A stretch of DNA of 64,000 bases, taken from NCBI GenBank assembly GCA_947623455.1, contig OX392542.1, forward strand, positions 16,189,625-16,253,624. The letters run 5' to 3'. The notes under the pieces are model-generated. The model saw nothing but the letters and a program-made list of their open reading frames with translations, searched no databases and had not been told where the DNA came from. Source of the DNA: Mimachlamys varia (lineage: Eukaryota > Mollusca > Bivalvia > Pectinida > Pectinidae). Shown in pieces: positions 33,353 to 45,395 of the stretch. The position numbers were made by a program, and so were the translations under genes. Numbering within the stretch: position 1 is the stretch's first letter; the number at the start of each line of letters is the position of its first letter.

Positions 33353-34385
33353 ATATACTAAACATAACTAATCGGGCATGTTTTGGTCTCTAGTTTGTTG
33401 GAATAGATCGTATAGCTTGTTTTAAAACGGAACTGTCAGATTTCGTAGCAGACATAAGTTTAGCTGTTAATAGCGCGATAATACAGTGTTAAACTCAAAC
33501 CATTGACCCAAGATAGCGGTTTGTAGGTCTAACACTTCTGGCGTCATCATTCAGTAATTATTACTCCCACCCGGTCAGGAAGAGTAATAGACATTGTAAT
33601 GACGGACCGCTCCCCGGATCCTTCCTGTCAAGTTGTGGATCTAGGCCGTTGTCCGTCTGATCAAAGCTGACCTCTCGTTGACCTCATTGCCCTGACATCA
33701 CAAAGTCTCAATAATCTTAAAAACATTCACCAAAACATGACATACGTGGAGCTTCCGGAAGTAGACTTCTGATTGTTATGATGTCAAGCATGAAAATCAT
33801 TCGCTCTACTGATCAAGGTCGACATTCAATCTGGAGAATTATACCACGTGATCTGGAAAAGCGATATGACTTAAGCCTGTCTATGATTTCTGCCTGTCAT
33901 TCCGATATCTATGACTTTCATCCGCAGATGAATGGCAATGACCATTTATTGATTGGGGTAGCTTATCATATCATACGTGTAGCATTAATGAACGAGACAT
34001 GTGAGGCGTACAATTTATGTTTCTATATGGTAAGTATGCGTTTGATTTAGTGTTGGTGGTTTATGAGTGAGCTACAATCTTCGAAATACCCCTAGGGATC
34101 CTTTCTTGATCCATTGAGTAGGTCATCACAAAATCTTAGGATCTTTGTAAGATATTTAAACATATTCCAAAGACATGGGAATAGTCTACTTTTAAAATCT
34201 GCAAGGTGCCCCTTCGATTATTTGTCGTGACAAATTCCAAGAGCACAGATATATACGAGTAAGAGCGTAATCCCTACCGGGGATGGGATGCGCCTGTTTT
34301 ATGAAAGTTGTTTTTTTAATTCACAAAAGTTGTATTGCAACGTTTCGAGTCGGACTTCCCTTTATAAAGATATGATTTGTCAGTC
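33353..34385. other. gene-free stretch, nothing recognised
   Basis: The frame 33778-34050 (+) begins with ATG, but shows no domain, splice context or paralogue here. No repeat supported. Confidence 0.4.
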
Positions 34386-34912
34386 TTATAACGTTGCGAC
34401 CACTCACAGCTTGACAGAGCGACCAGTCGGTCTTGTAACGTTGTGACAAGTCACAGTTTTGACATAGGGACCACTCGGTCTTGTAACGTTGTGACACGGC
34501 ATAGTTTGACAAAGGGACCAGTCGGTCTTGTAACGTTGCGACCATTCACAGATTGACAGAGGGACCAGTCGGTCTTGTAACGTTGTGACACGTCACAGTT
34601 TTGTCAAAGGGACCGGTCGGTCTTGTAACGTTGCAACCATTCACAGATTGACAGAGGGACCAGTCGGTCTTGTAACGTTGTGACACGTCACAGTTTTGAC
34701 AAAGAGACCAGTCGGTCTTGTAACGTTGTGACACGTCACAGTTTTGACAAAGAGACCAGTCGGTCTTGTAACGTTGTGACACGTCACAGTTTTGACATAG
34801 GGACCACTCGGTCTTTTAACGTTGTGACACGTCACAGTTTTGACATAGGGACCAGTCGGTCTTGTAACGTTGTGACACGTCATAGCTGACAAAGGGACCA
34901 GTCGTTCCGAAA
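34386..34912 (+). repeat. 48-bp minisatellite, about 11 units
   Basis: The unit runs GACCAGTCGGTCTTGTAACG then TTGTGACACGTCACAGTTTT and GACAAAGA. The GACCA starts at 34706 and 34754 show the 48-base step. Two subtypes alternate, one with GCGACCATTCACAGATTGAC and one with GTGACACGTCACAG. Because 48 is divisible by three, frames stay open on both strands for up to 80 codons; these are not genes. Confidence 0.9.
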
Positions 34913-37194
34913 ATTGGACTTTAGCGAATAGCCGAATTTAAACAGATAAGTGCAACGATTAGCTGAGACACTCACAATACTTGCTGTAGAAAGGAAAAAT
35001 TCCAAGCAATGATAATTTAGCAGAATTCTTTCAGCACGGAAAACACTTAATTAAGATTATCGCGTATAAGATATGTACGTTTTCGGTAACACCAAAGAGA
35101 AAAGAAACTATCTTGTAGGTTTGTCGCCAGGGTTTATATAACGACAATTGTGTGAGAGGTAAAAGGAGTTGATGGAAGTTGTGGATAAAGCCAATTATTT
35201 GATATAAATTGTTCCTAGATTTAGTAGCGGTGAGATAATTTTACACAGACCCACACAAAACGGTAAACCATGTTTATATTAATGGTAAAATATAACCGCA
35301 GTATGTATCGTAGGAAATGGCCTGTTGAGTCGTATAAAGAATTCCTCGTGCTAATGTCCTTCAAAGGGAAATCCCTCTTGTCTGGGTGACGTCACCATTA
35401 GCGGACGGACGAGATGTAGGCCTCGCGTAATGAAGTGCATTTCAGTACTAAAAGCTTGTTTACAAACCAGTGTTTATGGCCATACCTTACACTGAAATAA
35501 AGTTATTGAAAAATCAGATTATTTTTAGCTTTGCTATATCCTGTGTGTTTGGAAAACCGTTTCATCGCTCAATGAAATGGATGATGTACTTCCGGTTGCA
35601 TTCTGCTGCTAATTCAAGCGACATAGGAAATGTCTAGTCTATTCTAATTCGTCTTCGGAATCAGTGACATGAAATCCGGAACGTTGGAAATTTCCTCATC
35701 ACGATATAGATCCTAATAGCAAAGAAGATAGCTGGTCTAGACACGAAATCAACATTACCACTAAACTTTATTACAGTACAGAGAATGGCTACTCGCATAC
35801 CAGGAAGTGTGCTTGACGGGAATAGCGTTGTGTGGAGTAAGTACAATGGTGAATGGCAAAAGAGGTCCCGCCATTTGTCAAGAGAGGAGAATGGTCACAG
35901 AATCGGGAAAGGAGCATAGGGGGCGACGCAAAGAGTCTTAGCTATCGACTGTTGGCAACAGCAGCCATTACACTTTCCTGGTTACACTTATCCGCTAGGT
36001 GGCAGTATACGCCGTGTACTAGTTCAATCAATGTGTCAGTACGTTCTTCGTATACTTCCTGATACGAACCGTTCAATCTTCATAAACGATGACAAATGGT
36101 GTTTTATACAAAAATCAGCTACAATACACCATACAATCTATCGACTCTCTGACTTCCGAATCCGTGACCTGGCATTCAAGCACGTGCAAAATGTGATTTT
36201 TTTTCGGACACCACGCGGCCTTGGACTTCCGTGAATGATCGCCTGACAAACAATATTCAATATATCATGTCATCGTTCGCTCTTCAAATAACACAGAGGA
36301 AAGGCTCAACAAACGTTTGTGATTTACGCCATTGTTAGGACCATCTCTGGGGAATGTTCTCAACTGTCCAGTAATTTGACCAGAACATCTGACTATACCC
36401 ATGGTAAAGCCACAGTCACGCGGGCCAATAATACGTCAGCAAGGTTCCGTTCACGTGAACTTAGTCCAATTCCCATGGTGATACTATTATAGTTTGTGGT
36501 CAGCTAAGGTGGTGCTAATTATGATACACTGGCGGACATTTGTGACAGCATATATATTTTTAAGTTTCAAATCACATATTAAATCACAGATGAATGAAGC
36601 ATCACAATAATATGAAATGTTTTAAAATCTCCTTCACTATGGAACATATTTGAATGAATAATTAATTTTTTTAATTAGATTGTATTGTTTGGATGTTTTC
36701 TGCCATTTTATTAACAAGGCTCAAAGCTGTACTGAACAACACAATCTACATTTAATGTCAAATCATAAAGAAACATGTAAAAAAAATAATTTAAAAAAAA
36801 ATCAATATTTCCTTTTCTTAATTAATTCAATATCAATATTCCTGAAGAATACACTCACAAATCAGTTTTTAGTCGAAGACTTGTCTCTTCGAATTTTAGT
36901 TTTGTAAACAGTATGCGGCCTCAATTTCCAGATAGTATTTTTGCATCGGGAAGTACCATAACTGTACAAAGTGTTTACAGATAAAACCAATGCAGCACAT
37001 CTCGTCGCTTAGGGGTTTGAAAATAAAAAGAAAAGACAAAGACAAAGAAATTAAAAATGAAAGCTAAAGAAATATTGATTCATCAGACTTAATAATGGGG
37101 TTTCAGAAACATGAAACAAAACTGAAATAGAAACATTTTTTTTCTTGAAAAAAAAACCAAGAGCCTGAAGTTAGCAGTGGATTTTCGATAACGT
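34913..37194. other. gene-free stretch with scattered regulatory words
   Basis: Includes the palindrome GGTGACGTCACC at about 35385-35396 and a CTCF-like motif at 35992. Frames at 35853-36062, 36031-36234 and 36680-36907 have no recognisable product. The 36600-36900 part is very AT-rich. Confidence 0.4.
35992..36005 (+). promoter_or_regulatory. CTCF-like motif
   Basis: CCGCTAGGTGGCAG fits the CTCF core CCRSYAGRKGGCR with only the third base differing from the commonest A. It points toward the inverse-oriented perfect core at 40914, about 4.9 kb away. Motif evidence only. Confidence 0.4.
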
Positions 37195-37223
37195 AGTGTG
37201 TGTGTGTGTGGGGGGGGGGGGGG
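37195..37223 (+). repeat. (GT)n-(G)n microsatellite
   Basis: A GT run merges into 14 consecutive G. The run is G-rich on this strand only and may be length-variable or an assembly weak point. Confidence 0.9.
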
Positions 37224-37873
37224 TACCTCTACATTATTTCACCATATTCCAAGAATGCCTCTAGAAATGTAACAAGGTTACATCATGCCTAAATATGTAC
37301 GTAATATGCCCCCTGATGTATCTTGAATCGTAACCAGGTTTCAAGTTTATTCCATCTGATCGGATACTTTTTATTTATCAAACTTTTCATTAGATATCGT
37401 ACACAAGTCCAGACGTACAGGATCTATATTGAAGTGATGAAGTGGTCGAGGAGGTGTTTTATAAACATTTGGTGTCAAAATAAGATTATCTATAATCCGT
37501 TAAATACAAACATTTTCCTAATTAACTTATCTTTTAAATAAAACGATTAATGCATGCTACATATCCGTAACGAAAAATAACCGGCAATTTAACCTTCGGA
37601 CCGGAAGTTGGTAAATACAAACAAAATACGTAATACTAGATCCGGATATAATATTTTAAGATAAGATTCTAAATAATGGACGCAGTTTTACTCAGAAGCC
37701 CGTCCTGATCAGTTAGTATTGATTCTGTTTTTTAAAGAGCTACAGTAGTGTTCTTACCAACTAAGACTTTATTACAGTTACATGTTTGTTCGGCCCTAAA
37801 TTGATGTGTTCATACTATTTTTACAGTTGTTTAGGGATCTAGATATACTTTGGCTAGCATACCAAGGTAGTGA

Positions 37874-37950
37874 GGTTACACAACGAGTGGTTGTTGGATA
37901 TGGAATTTATTTCATTCTAGTTTCACAAGTTATTCCTATATCGAAGATTT
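37874..37950 (+). repeat. dispersed repeat shared with 60969-61102
   Basis: GGTTACACAACGAGTGGTTG then TTGG is matched with one change at 60969-60992 and, inverted and more diverged, at 61080-61102. The following GGAATTTATTTCATTCT is matched inverted near 61055-61075. Not tandem, not coding. Confidence 0.6.
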
Positions 37951-38462
37951 CGAGGGTTTTCGGAGATGTTACTATTCCGCGCTCGCAATCGATAAACAAA
38001 AGTGTGGATCATTATAGCTTTTTAGAAAGGGAAATATATAGGGGATGGATGGAAGCTGTTCGTTTTTCTCTAGTATGAAAGGAAAGTAAGTTTTTATGAC
38101 CGTTTTGTAAGGTGGTCGAGGTATTTTCTGCCACTGAGTTGCATATACCTTCTCACTTTTTCAGTGTCTGATAGTCGGTTTTTGTGAAATTTAACCGCTT
38201 GCCGTATCAAGCTGAAACTTTGCTATTATTTTCATTAGGGTATTACAAAATTAATAACACAAAAAGAAAATTTGAAACTTTCGTTTTTATTTATTTTTTT
38301 ATTTTATTTTGTTTTTATTATTATTATTCATATTTCGAGCTATCTTCATGTATATATAGATGGATATTCTCCTGGTCACAAGTGCGTTTGTGTCGAACAC
38401 CTTATCCAGATGGCCACCGCGGCCCCAGTACTGAACGGATGAACCTTTTCCACATTGATCTA

Positions 38463-40880
38463 CAAACATAAACACGGTACTTCTCAGATACCAATCTGAT
38501 TAAAATACAGATCCTCACTATTACTATCGTGTGTAGGATCTGACAGCGACCGATAAAAGGTCGTGTGCAGATGACCTTTATTATTTCCATTTCTAGGAAA
38601 TGAACAGCCAATCAAAATGCACATTGCAAACGGTGTTTGGTAGACGGACAAAAATGGCGGCGATCGAAGCGAAGAAGAGAAAATCATTCAGGGCGTTATA
38701 TAACAATTTGATTAGTATATTTTGTGACAATTTCTTAACCGTCGGTTGTTATTTCTTTTCGGACAAACGAAAATCTACAAATCAAACAGATAATGTCCAA
38801 GATGAACACACGCCTTGGCGTAGAGACCGCAAAACAGGGCGCCGCCATATTTGTTTATGGTCGTTCGGGTTTCTCGCTTCTTTACTCTGATTAAACGGCA
38901 AGTGTAGAAACAAATCGAAGTGAGCTTTTCACTTTCAGAATCTGGTAAGCAGCTATTTGATTGGTGAATACAAAGGTCATCTGCACATGACCTTTTATCG
39001 GTCGCTGTCAGATCATACACACGATAGTAATAGTAAGGATCTGTATTTTAATCAGATTGCTCAGATACATTAAGACATGTCTGAATTAAAAAAGATGGTA
39101 CATAAACACGGTACCTCTCAGATACATTAAGACATGTCTGACGTAAAAACGATGGTACATAAACACGGTACTTATCAGATACATTTAGACATGTCTGAAT
39201 TAAAAAAGATGGTACATAAACCTGGTACTTCTCAGATACATTTAGACATGTCTGAATTAATGAAGCTGGTACATAAACACGGTTCTTCTCAGAAACATTT
39301 AGACATGTCTGAATTAAAAAAGATGGTACATAAACCTGGTACTTCTCAGATACATTTAGACATGTCTGATTTAATAAAGCGGGTACATAAATATGGTACA
39401 TAAACCTGGTACTTCTCAGATACATTTAGACATGTCTGAATTAAAAAAGATGGTACATAAACACGGTACTTCTCAGATACATTTAGACATGTCTGATTTA
39501 ATAAAGATGGTACATAAACCTGGTACATCTCAGGTACATTAAGACATATCTGAATTAATAAAGCGGGTACATAAATATGGTACATAAACCTGGTACTTCC
39601 CAGATACATTAAGACATATCTGATTCAATAAAGCGGGTACATAAATATGGTACATAAACCTGGTACTTCTCAGATACATTAAGACATATCTGAATTAATA
39701 AAGACGGTACATTAACACGGTACTTCTCAGATACATTTAGACATGTCTGAATTGATAAAGATGGTACATAAACACGGTACTTCTTAGATACATTTAGACA
39801 TGTCTGAATTAATAAAGCTGGTACATAAACACGGTACTTCTCAGATACATTTAGACATGTCTGAATTAATAACGCTGGTACAAAAAGCTGGTACATAAAC
39901 ACGGTACTTCTCAGATACATGTAGACATGTCTGAATTAATAAAGCTGGTACATAAACCAGGTACTTCTTAGATACATTTAGACATGTCTGAATTAATAAA
40001 ATTGGTACATAAAGCTGGTACATAAACACGGTACTTCTCAGATACATTTAGACATGTCTGAATTAATAAAGCTGGTTCATAAACACGGTACTTCTCAGAT
40101 ACATTTAGACATGTCTGAATTAATAACGCTGGTACAAAAAGCTGGTACATAAACACGGTACTTCTGAGATACATTTAGACATGTCTGAATTAATAAAGCT
40201 GGTACATAAACACGGTACTTCTCAGATACATTTAGACATGTCTGAATTAATAAAGCTGGTACATAAACACGGTACTTCTCAGATACATTTAGACATGTCT
40301 GAATTAATAAAGCTGGTACATAAACACGGTACTTCTCAGATACATTTAGACATGTCTGAATTAATAAAGCTGGTACATAAACACGGTACTTCTCACATAC
40401 ATCAAGACACATCTGAATTAATAAAGCTGGTACATAAACACGGTACTTTTCAAATGCATTTAGACACATCTGAATTAAAAAGCTGGTACATAAACACGGT
40501 ACTTTTCAAATGCATTTAGACATGTCTGAATTAATAAAGCTGGTACATAAACACGGTACTTCTCGGATACATTTAGACATATCTGGATTAATAAAGCTGG
40601 TACATAAACACGGTACTTCTCGGATACATTTAGACACATCTGAATTAATAAAGCTGGTACATAAACACGGTACTTGTCAGATACATTTAGACATATCTGG
40701 ATTAATAAAGCTGGTACATAAACACGGTACTTCTCGGATACATTTAGACATATCTGAATTAATAAAGCTGGTACATAAACACGGTACTTCTCACATATAT
40801 CAAGACACATCTGAATTAATAAAGCTGGTACATAAACCAGGTACTTTTGAGATACATTTAGACATGTCTGAATTAACATA
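38463..40880 (+). repeat. 57-bp minisatellite, about 32 units, split by a transposon
   Basis: The unit runs GGTACATAAACACGGTACTT then CTCAGATACATTTAGACATG and TCTGAATTAATAAAGCT. The first partial unit (38463-38491) is cut off by the element 38492-39059, and the array resumes at 39060. Several units between 39380 and 40150 carry a 13-16-base internal duplication of GGTACATAAA. Since 57 is a multiple of three and the unit has no stop in two frames, both strands show frames of 60-141 codons (19-residue repeats such as MSELIKLVHKHGTSQIHLD). No splice sites, start context or signal peptide support translation. Confidence 0.95.
38492..39059. mobile_element. Mutator/Merlin-like non-autonomous element with 88-bp TIRs and 9-bp TSD
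   Basis: The left 88 bases (38492-38579, starting CAATCTGATTAAAATACAGA) are the reverse complement of the right 88 bases (38972-39059) with only three mismatches. The element is bracketed by the direct repeat CTCAGATAC at 38483-38491 and 39060-39068. A 9-bp duplication with TIRs near 100 bp fits Mutator-like elements, or Merlin, which also makes 8-9 bp duplications. The interior (about 390 bases) includes AAAATGGCGGCGATCG and no transposase. Frames at 38402-38687 and 38600-38890 lie partly in the TIRs and are not accepted as genes. Confidence 0.9.
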
Positions 40881-40913
40881 GCCTGTAGGTGAAGCAGCAA
40901 TCAATGATCGATT

Positions 40914-40926
40914 CGCCCCCTGGTGG
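40914..40926 (-). promoter_or_regulatory. perfect CTCF core motif
   Basis: Minus-strand CCACCAGGGGGCG fits the CTCF core CCASYAGRKGGCR at every position. By simple base counting such a match is expected well under once in a window this size. It lies just beyond the end of the 57-bp array. Confidence 0.5.
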
Positions 40927-41589
40927 AAATCAATCCCCGGGGTAGGGATGACTGCATCTAGGTCTGTAAGCCCTGGACCTGCCTCGTATAACACAAGCAG
41001 GGGTTAATTAGTCTGTCTGGACGGGATCCCTCGCCAATACATCCCCAGCGTACGTGTTTAGTATAGTAGTGGTCAGTTCCAGGATTTATATCAACTCAAA
41101 CCAAAGCAGTCCGATTAGACCTTTACCGACGCTTTGTAGCACGAATTAGATCTGATATGTTACGATACTGACAGGAATATATTATTGATGTTGACAATTG
41201 AATACGATCGTCAGTAAATGGCCTGTCACTTTGACAATCGGGATGTATCATCTAGCCAATCGTCTCATTTATCATTTGATAGTCAATCGGGATGTTTCAG
41301 CAAGCCAATCGTATTTATCATTTGATCCCCAGTCTCTGAAGCATAGCTGCAGGATTCCCAGCAGTGATGCTGGACATAGATACAGGGTGACCTGAACTAA
41401 TTAATCAGTGAGCCGTAACGATCGATGACAGGTCGTGGGCGGTCTATATCTACAGTCATTAGTAACAGATGTACTTCTACTCGTACTATAACGTTGGAGG
41501 ACCTTCTCCTCTTACTAACATGACAGTTTATGCGATTCTCTAATCTCGACGGAAGCTCACCTACTTCACAATAATTCCGATAATTGACC
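40927..41589. other. gene-free stretch, nothing recognised
   Basis: Short imperfect repetition of GCCAATCGTCTCATTTATCA and GCCAATCGTATTTATCAT at about 41256 and 41305. No gene. Confidence 0.4.
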
Positions 41590-42164
41590 TCATTCTCAAA
41601 CCATGACAACAGCTGGCCCAATTCACAAACCGTGACGACAGTTGTCCTAATTCATAAACCATGACGACAGCTATCCTTATTCACAAACCGTGACGAAAGC
41701 TCTCCTATTTCATAACCCATGACTACAGCTGGCCCAATTCACAAAACGTGACGACAGTTGTCCTAATTCATAAACCATGACGACAGCTGTCCGTATTCAC
41801 AAACCGTGACGGAAGCTGTCCTACTTCATGAACCACGGCGACAGTTGTCCCGATTCATAAATCATGACGATAGCTGTCCTAATTCATAAACCATTAGGAC
41901 AGCTATCCGAATTCACAAACCATGACGGCAGCTTTCCTTATTGATAAACCTTGACGACAGCTGTCCAAATTCACAAAGCATGACGACGACTGTCCCAATT
42001 CATAAACCATGGAGACAGTTGTCCATATTTACAAACCATGATGACAGTTATCAAAATTCACAAACCATGACGACAGCTGTCCGTATTCACAAACTATGAC
42101 GACAGCTGTCCGTATTCATAAACCATGACGACAGTTGTCTGAATTCAAAACCATGACGACAGCT
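41590..42164 (+). repeat. 29-bp minisatellite, about 20 units
   Basis: Units of the form CATAAACCATGACGACAGCT then GTCCTAATT, often alternating with CACAAACCGTGACG, giving a 58-base dimer in part of the array. Many units contain the palindrome GACAGCTGTC. Changes of one or two bases per unit. Confidence 0.9.
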
Positions 42165-44290
42165 GTCAACGGGATCATGACAGAATCATACGCTTTCAGG
42201 GTTTTTTTCCGCCAATGATGTTGGGCCTCCGTTTTTGTAATTTTTCTTGTGATTAGCTTAACCAAAGCTATATTTGAGATCGTTTCATATGATCCTGGCA
42301 TATTTTTTTAATTATCTGTCTTACTTCTGAAACAGCGACGAGTGCTGACCTACTTTTAATCAATAAAATAAACTTCATTTGACCTACATATTTAACTATG
42401 ACATAATTTGACTTGTGTAACTTATAATCTTGATAGCTGCCAGTGTGTGAAAGTTATCAGCTGATCAAGTTTATGAGATAAGTACCTAATATTTCACATT
42501 GCCAAAATCGTAATATGGTTATTACACAGATTACTGATGTGGTCCTCTATCTCAATTAATATACATACGTGTTGATACTAGATACATTTCCTATACCTAC
42601 ATGTTTATCCGTTTTGTAGTTAAGTCTATCTACACGGGTTTCCCAACCTATGCTGCATCTAGATATTTGCATCTGCGTTGCAAAAGTATGAAAGCAATGT
42701 TTCTCGAGATGTGGCACTCAATGAGAGTCTTGTCGCGCCGCTTCGAATATCATGAAGAACGCCCCTGCGTCAAACGCTCAAATGACTAATTATTATAATT
42801 AGCGTCATTTTTATTCAAACTGGGCTGTTCCGACGCATATGCATACGCTGGTTATAAATTATTATTGGAAACGTATAAACGAAATTAAGCAATTGTTCTA
42901 TAGTAAAAATGTAAATATATGGATTGAAAGTCATTTGTTTTCATAGCACTATGAAAGTTAAAAAAAACCAACGACTTTCAATCCTTATGTATACAACAAG
43001 ATTCTAATCAACTCAAATGAAGTACCGGAGATAAACCCCTTTTTTCGGCCATGTTAAACACATATTTTCACTTCCAATCAGGAATCGAAACGATAGTAAA
43101 GTAAAAGATAATTCCATTGATATGGACTTAATGTACAAGCGGTTTGACCAATTAGCAGTACCTGGTATGTATATTTCACAAAAAAAATCCGTTTTACCAA
43201 TGACAATAATATCGTTCCAATCGGATTTCCTCGAGAAATACCGGAAATGTCCGAAGGGTTCGATTAATATTGTTTTTTTATCTGAAAAAGATATGTTCAA
43301 ATATTCTAATCTGTAAATGGCATACCGATATTTTAACACCTTTCTAAATTACATGATTCTGTATGTTTTCTTTACAACAGACATTCGTGTGTATTGGTAA
43401 ACAATGTAGGAAATTCTTGTAAGTGTCGTTTTCGATTAAAATATTTTTCATATGTTTTTCCTTCAAAACATTTTTTTTAGTTTTCTGTTTAGAACACATG
43501 TTTGCTATTTTTATCTTAACGATAATATCCACATTCTACATGTATATTGGAGAGATCCGTCAAATGTTAATGGAAGTAAAACCAAGTTTAATACATTAAT
43601 ACGACAGTAGAGCCTTACTCTCGAGATATCATCTGTTATGTAACGAAAACCGCTTCGTGAATTTAATGAAATTATACACCTATATACATACCGCACGTGT
43701 TATCGTAATCATATCACGCGCCTCTCCTCTAGGCAATGGCGGGATATCAAACACGTGCATGTTCGTTTGCATCCATTCGAAGTTTTGACAGCTATCCGTC
43801 GAATCTTTAATATAGAGTTGCTGACCCCTTTTTGAGCATTTCAAACATGTGCTTTGGGTCTGAGGAAATCCTGCCGAATCTTATGTTTTATGATGGCGGC
43901 ATGAGGTCTGCTAACGGTCTTAGAATCATTAGGCTGCTACTTTTGGAGAGATTTATAAAGACGACATTGCACGTGCAAAGTAAGAATAACAGATATCGCT
44001 ATCATAGCACATTAACTTTAATGTATCCACACATTTTGGAAGCTGAGAAGTGTCGATATGTGTGATACTATGAACAGGACAACACACGTCTTGTCTGTAA
44101 TCGTTCTGTACTTAATGTGTTACGTAATGAAATATCTTACATTGTACGTCTTCGGTCGAATTTGCGATGGTGTTCCGAATGTTATATTCTTTTCATTTTA
44201 TTCCAAACAATACACTCTTAAACAACTGTGTGTATTTCATTTATTGGTATTTTGGGTTAATTACCAATTTTCTATAAGTTAGATAACGAT
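42165..44290. other. gene-free stretch with one nested hairpin
   Basis: Frames at 42601-42789, 43013-43339 (minus), 43122-43316 and 43832-44282 have no recognisable product. A nested inverted repeat at 42921-42984 is described separately. Confidence 0.4.
42921..42984. repeat. nested inverted repeat (hairpin)
   Basis: GGATTGAAAGTC at 42921-42932 pairs with GACTTTCAATCC at 42973-42984. Within the loop TTTTCATAG pairs with CTATGAAAG. The outer similarity extends a few more bases outward. Confidence 0.7.
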
Positions 44291-44338
44291 ATGTGTGTGT
44301 GTGTGGGTGTGTGTGTGTGGGTGTGTGTGTGTGTGTGT
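44291..44338 (+). repeat. (GT)n microsatellite with GGG interruptions
   Basis: TG repeats interrupted by two GGG words. Purine-pyrimidine alternation is of the kind that can adopt Z-DNA. Confidence 0.9.
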
Positions 44339-44839
44339 CCCATTCATATTTGTCAAGAACCAACGTGTCAAGCATTTTTTGTACACATTGTTCATTCGGT
44401 CTAACGAATAGTAAGATACGCAAATCGTCCGAAGAGTTCCGAATGTCCGGAAAGGTTTTTTTTCTGCTTTGCCGTGTGTAGACTGACGAAGAAATGATCT
44501 AAATCATTGTGTTATATTTTACCGAATGATATTGTGAACACCCGTGTAACTTATTCAATAACGTTATTTTCTGTTTACGAGTGAAGTCTTCTCTGATATT
44601 GAAGTCGACATATGTTTGATTTGTAAGGTTTCCCTATTGTGACGTGTTACTATAACAGCCGTTTGGTGATATTACGCCTGTCATCGCCTTGTCAGAGAAT
44701 CCCAACATGTCCCGCTCCTTTGTGTTCGTTGTTTTCTACACCTTTCATTTTCAGTACAATCATTTTGCATCCAAAGTATCGTTATTAATTTGTATATACT
44801 GGTACAACGCTTTATTTTTCAATATGGTTTTATAACGTA
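44339..44839. other. gene-free stretch, nothing recognised
   Basis: No feature supported. Confidence 0.4.
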
Positions 44840-45395
44840 ATTTTTATATTGCCACTTTGTACCTTATTTTCATATTGCTACTTTGAACCTTATTTTCATA
44901 TTGCTTTTTTTCATATTGCTACTTTGTACATTATTTTTTATATTGCATATTTGTACCTAATTTTCATATTGTCACTTTGTACCTTATTTTCATATTGCCA
45001 CTTTGTACCTTATTTTTCACATTTCTACTTTGTACTTTTTTTCATATTGCCACTTTGTACCTTCTTTTTATATTGCTATTTTGCACCTAAATTTTCATAT
45101 CTCTACTTTGTAACTTATTTTCATATTGCCACTTAGTACCTTATTTAAATATTTTTACTTTGTAGCTTATATTCATATTGCCATTTTGTACCTTATTTTA
45201 ATTTTGCCACTTTGTACCTAAATTTTCACATTTCTACTTTGTACTTTTTTCATATTGCCACTTTGTACCTTCTTTTTATATTGCTATTTTTCACCTAAAT
45301 TTTCATATTGCTATTTTGCACCTTAATTTTCATATTGCTACTTTGTACCTTATTTTCATATTGCTACTTTGTACCTTATTTTCGTACTGCTACTA
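44840..45395 (+). repeat. about 26-bp AT-rich minisatellite, about 21 units
   Basis: Units of the form TTTTCATATTGCCACTTTGT then ACCTTA with many single changes (GCTACTTTG, TTCTACTTTG, CCTAAATTTTC). The frame 44849-45136 rich in F, Y and L is a by-product. Confidence 0.85.

Noticed and set aside
34321..34892. Open frames of about 70-83 codons on both strands
   Set aside because: By-products of the 48-bp array (a multiple of three).
38402..38890. Small genes inside the inverted-repeat element
   Set aside because: Frames overlap the TIRs and show no transposase motif or other domain.
39048..40994. Long overlapping open frames on both strands as repeat-protein genes
   Set aside because: They follow from a 57-bp unit lacking stops. 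Frames are broken by length variants, and there is no start context, signal sequence or splice structure.
43013..43339. 108-codon minus-strand frame as a gene
   Set aside because: An overlapping open frame exists on the other strand and no domain is recognised.
44849..45136. Hydrophobic F/Y/L-rich frame as a membrane protein
   Set aside because: Direct translation of an AT-rich 26-bp array with no gene signals.
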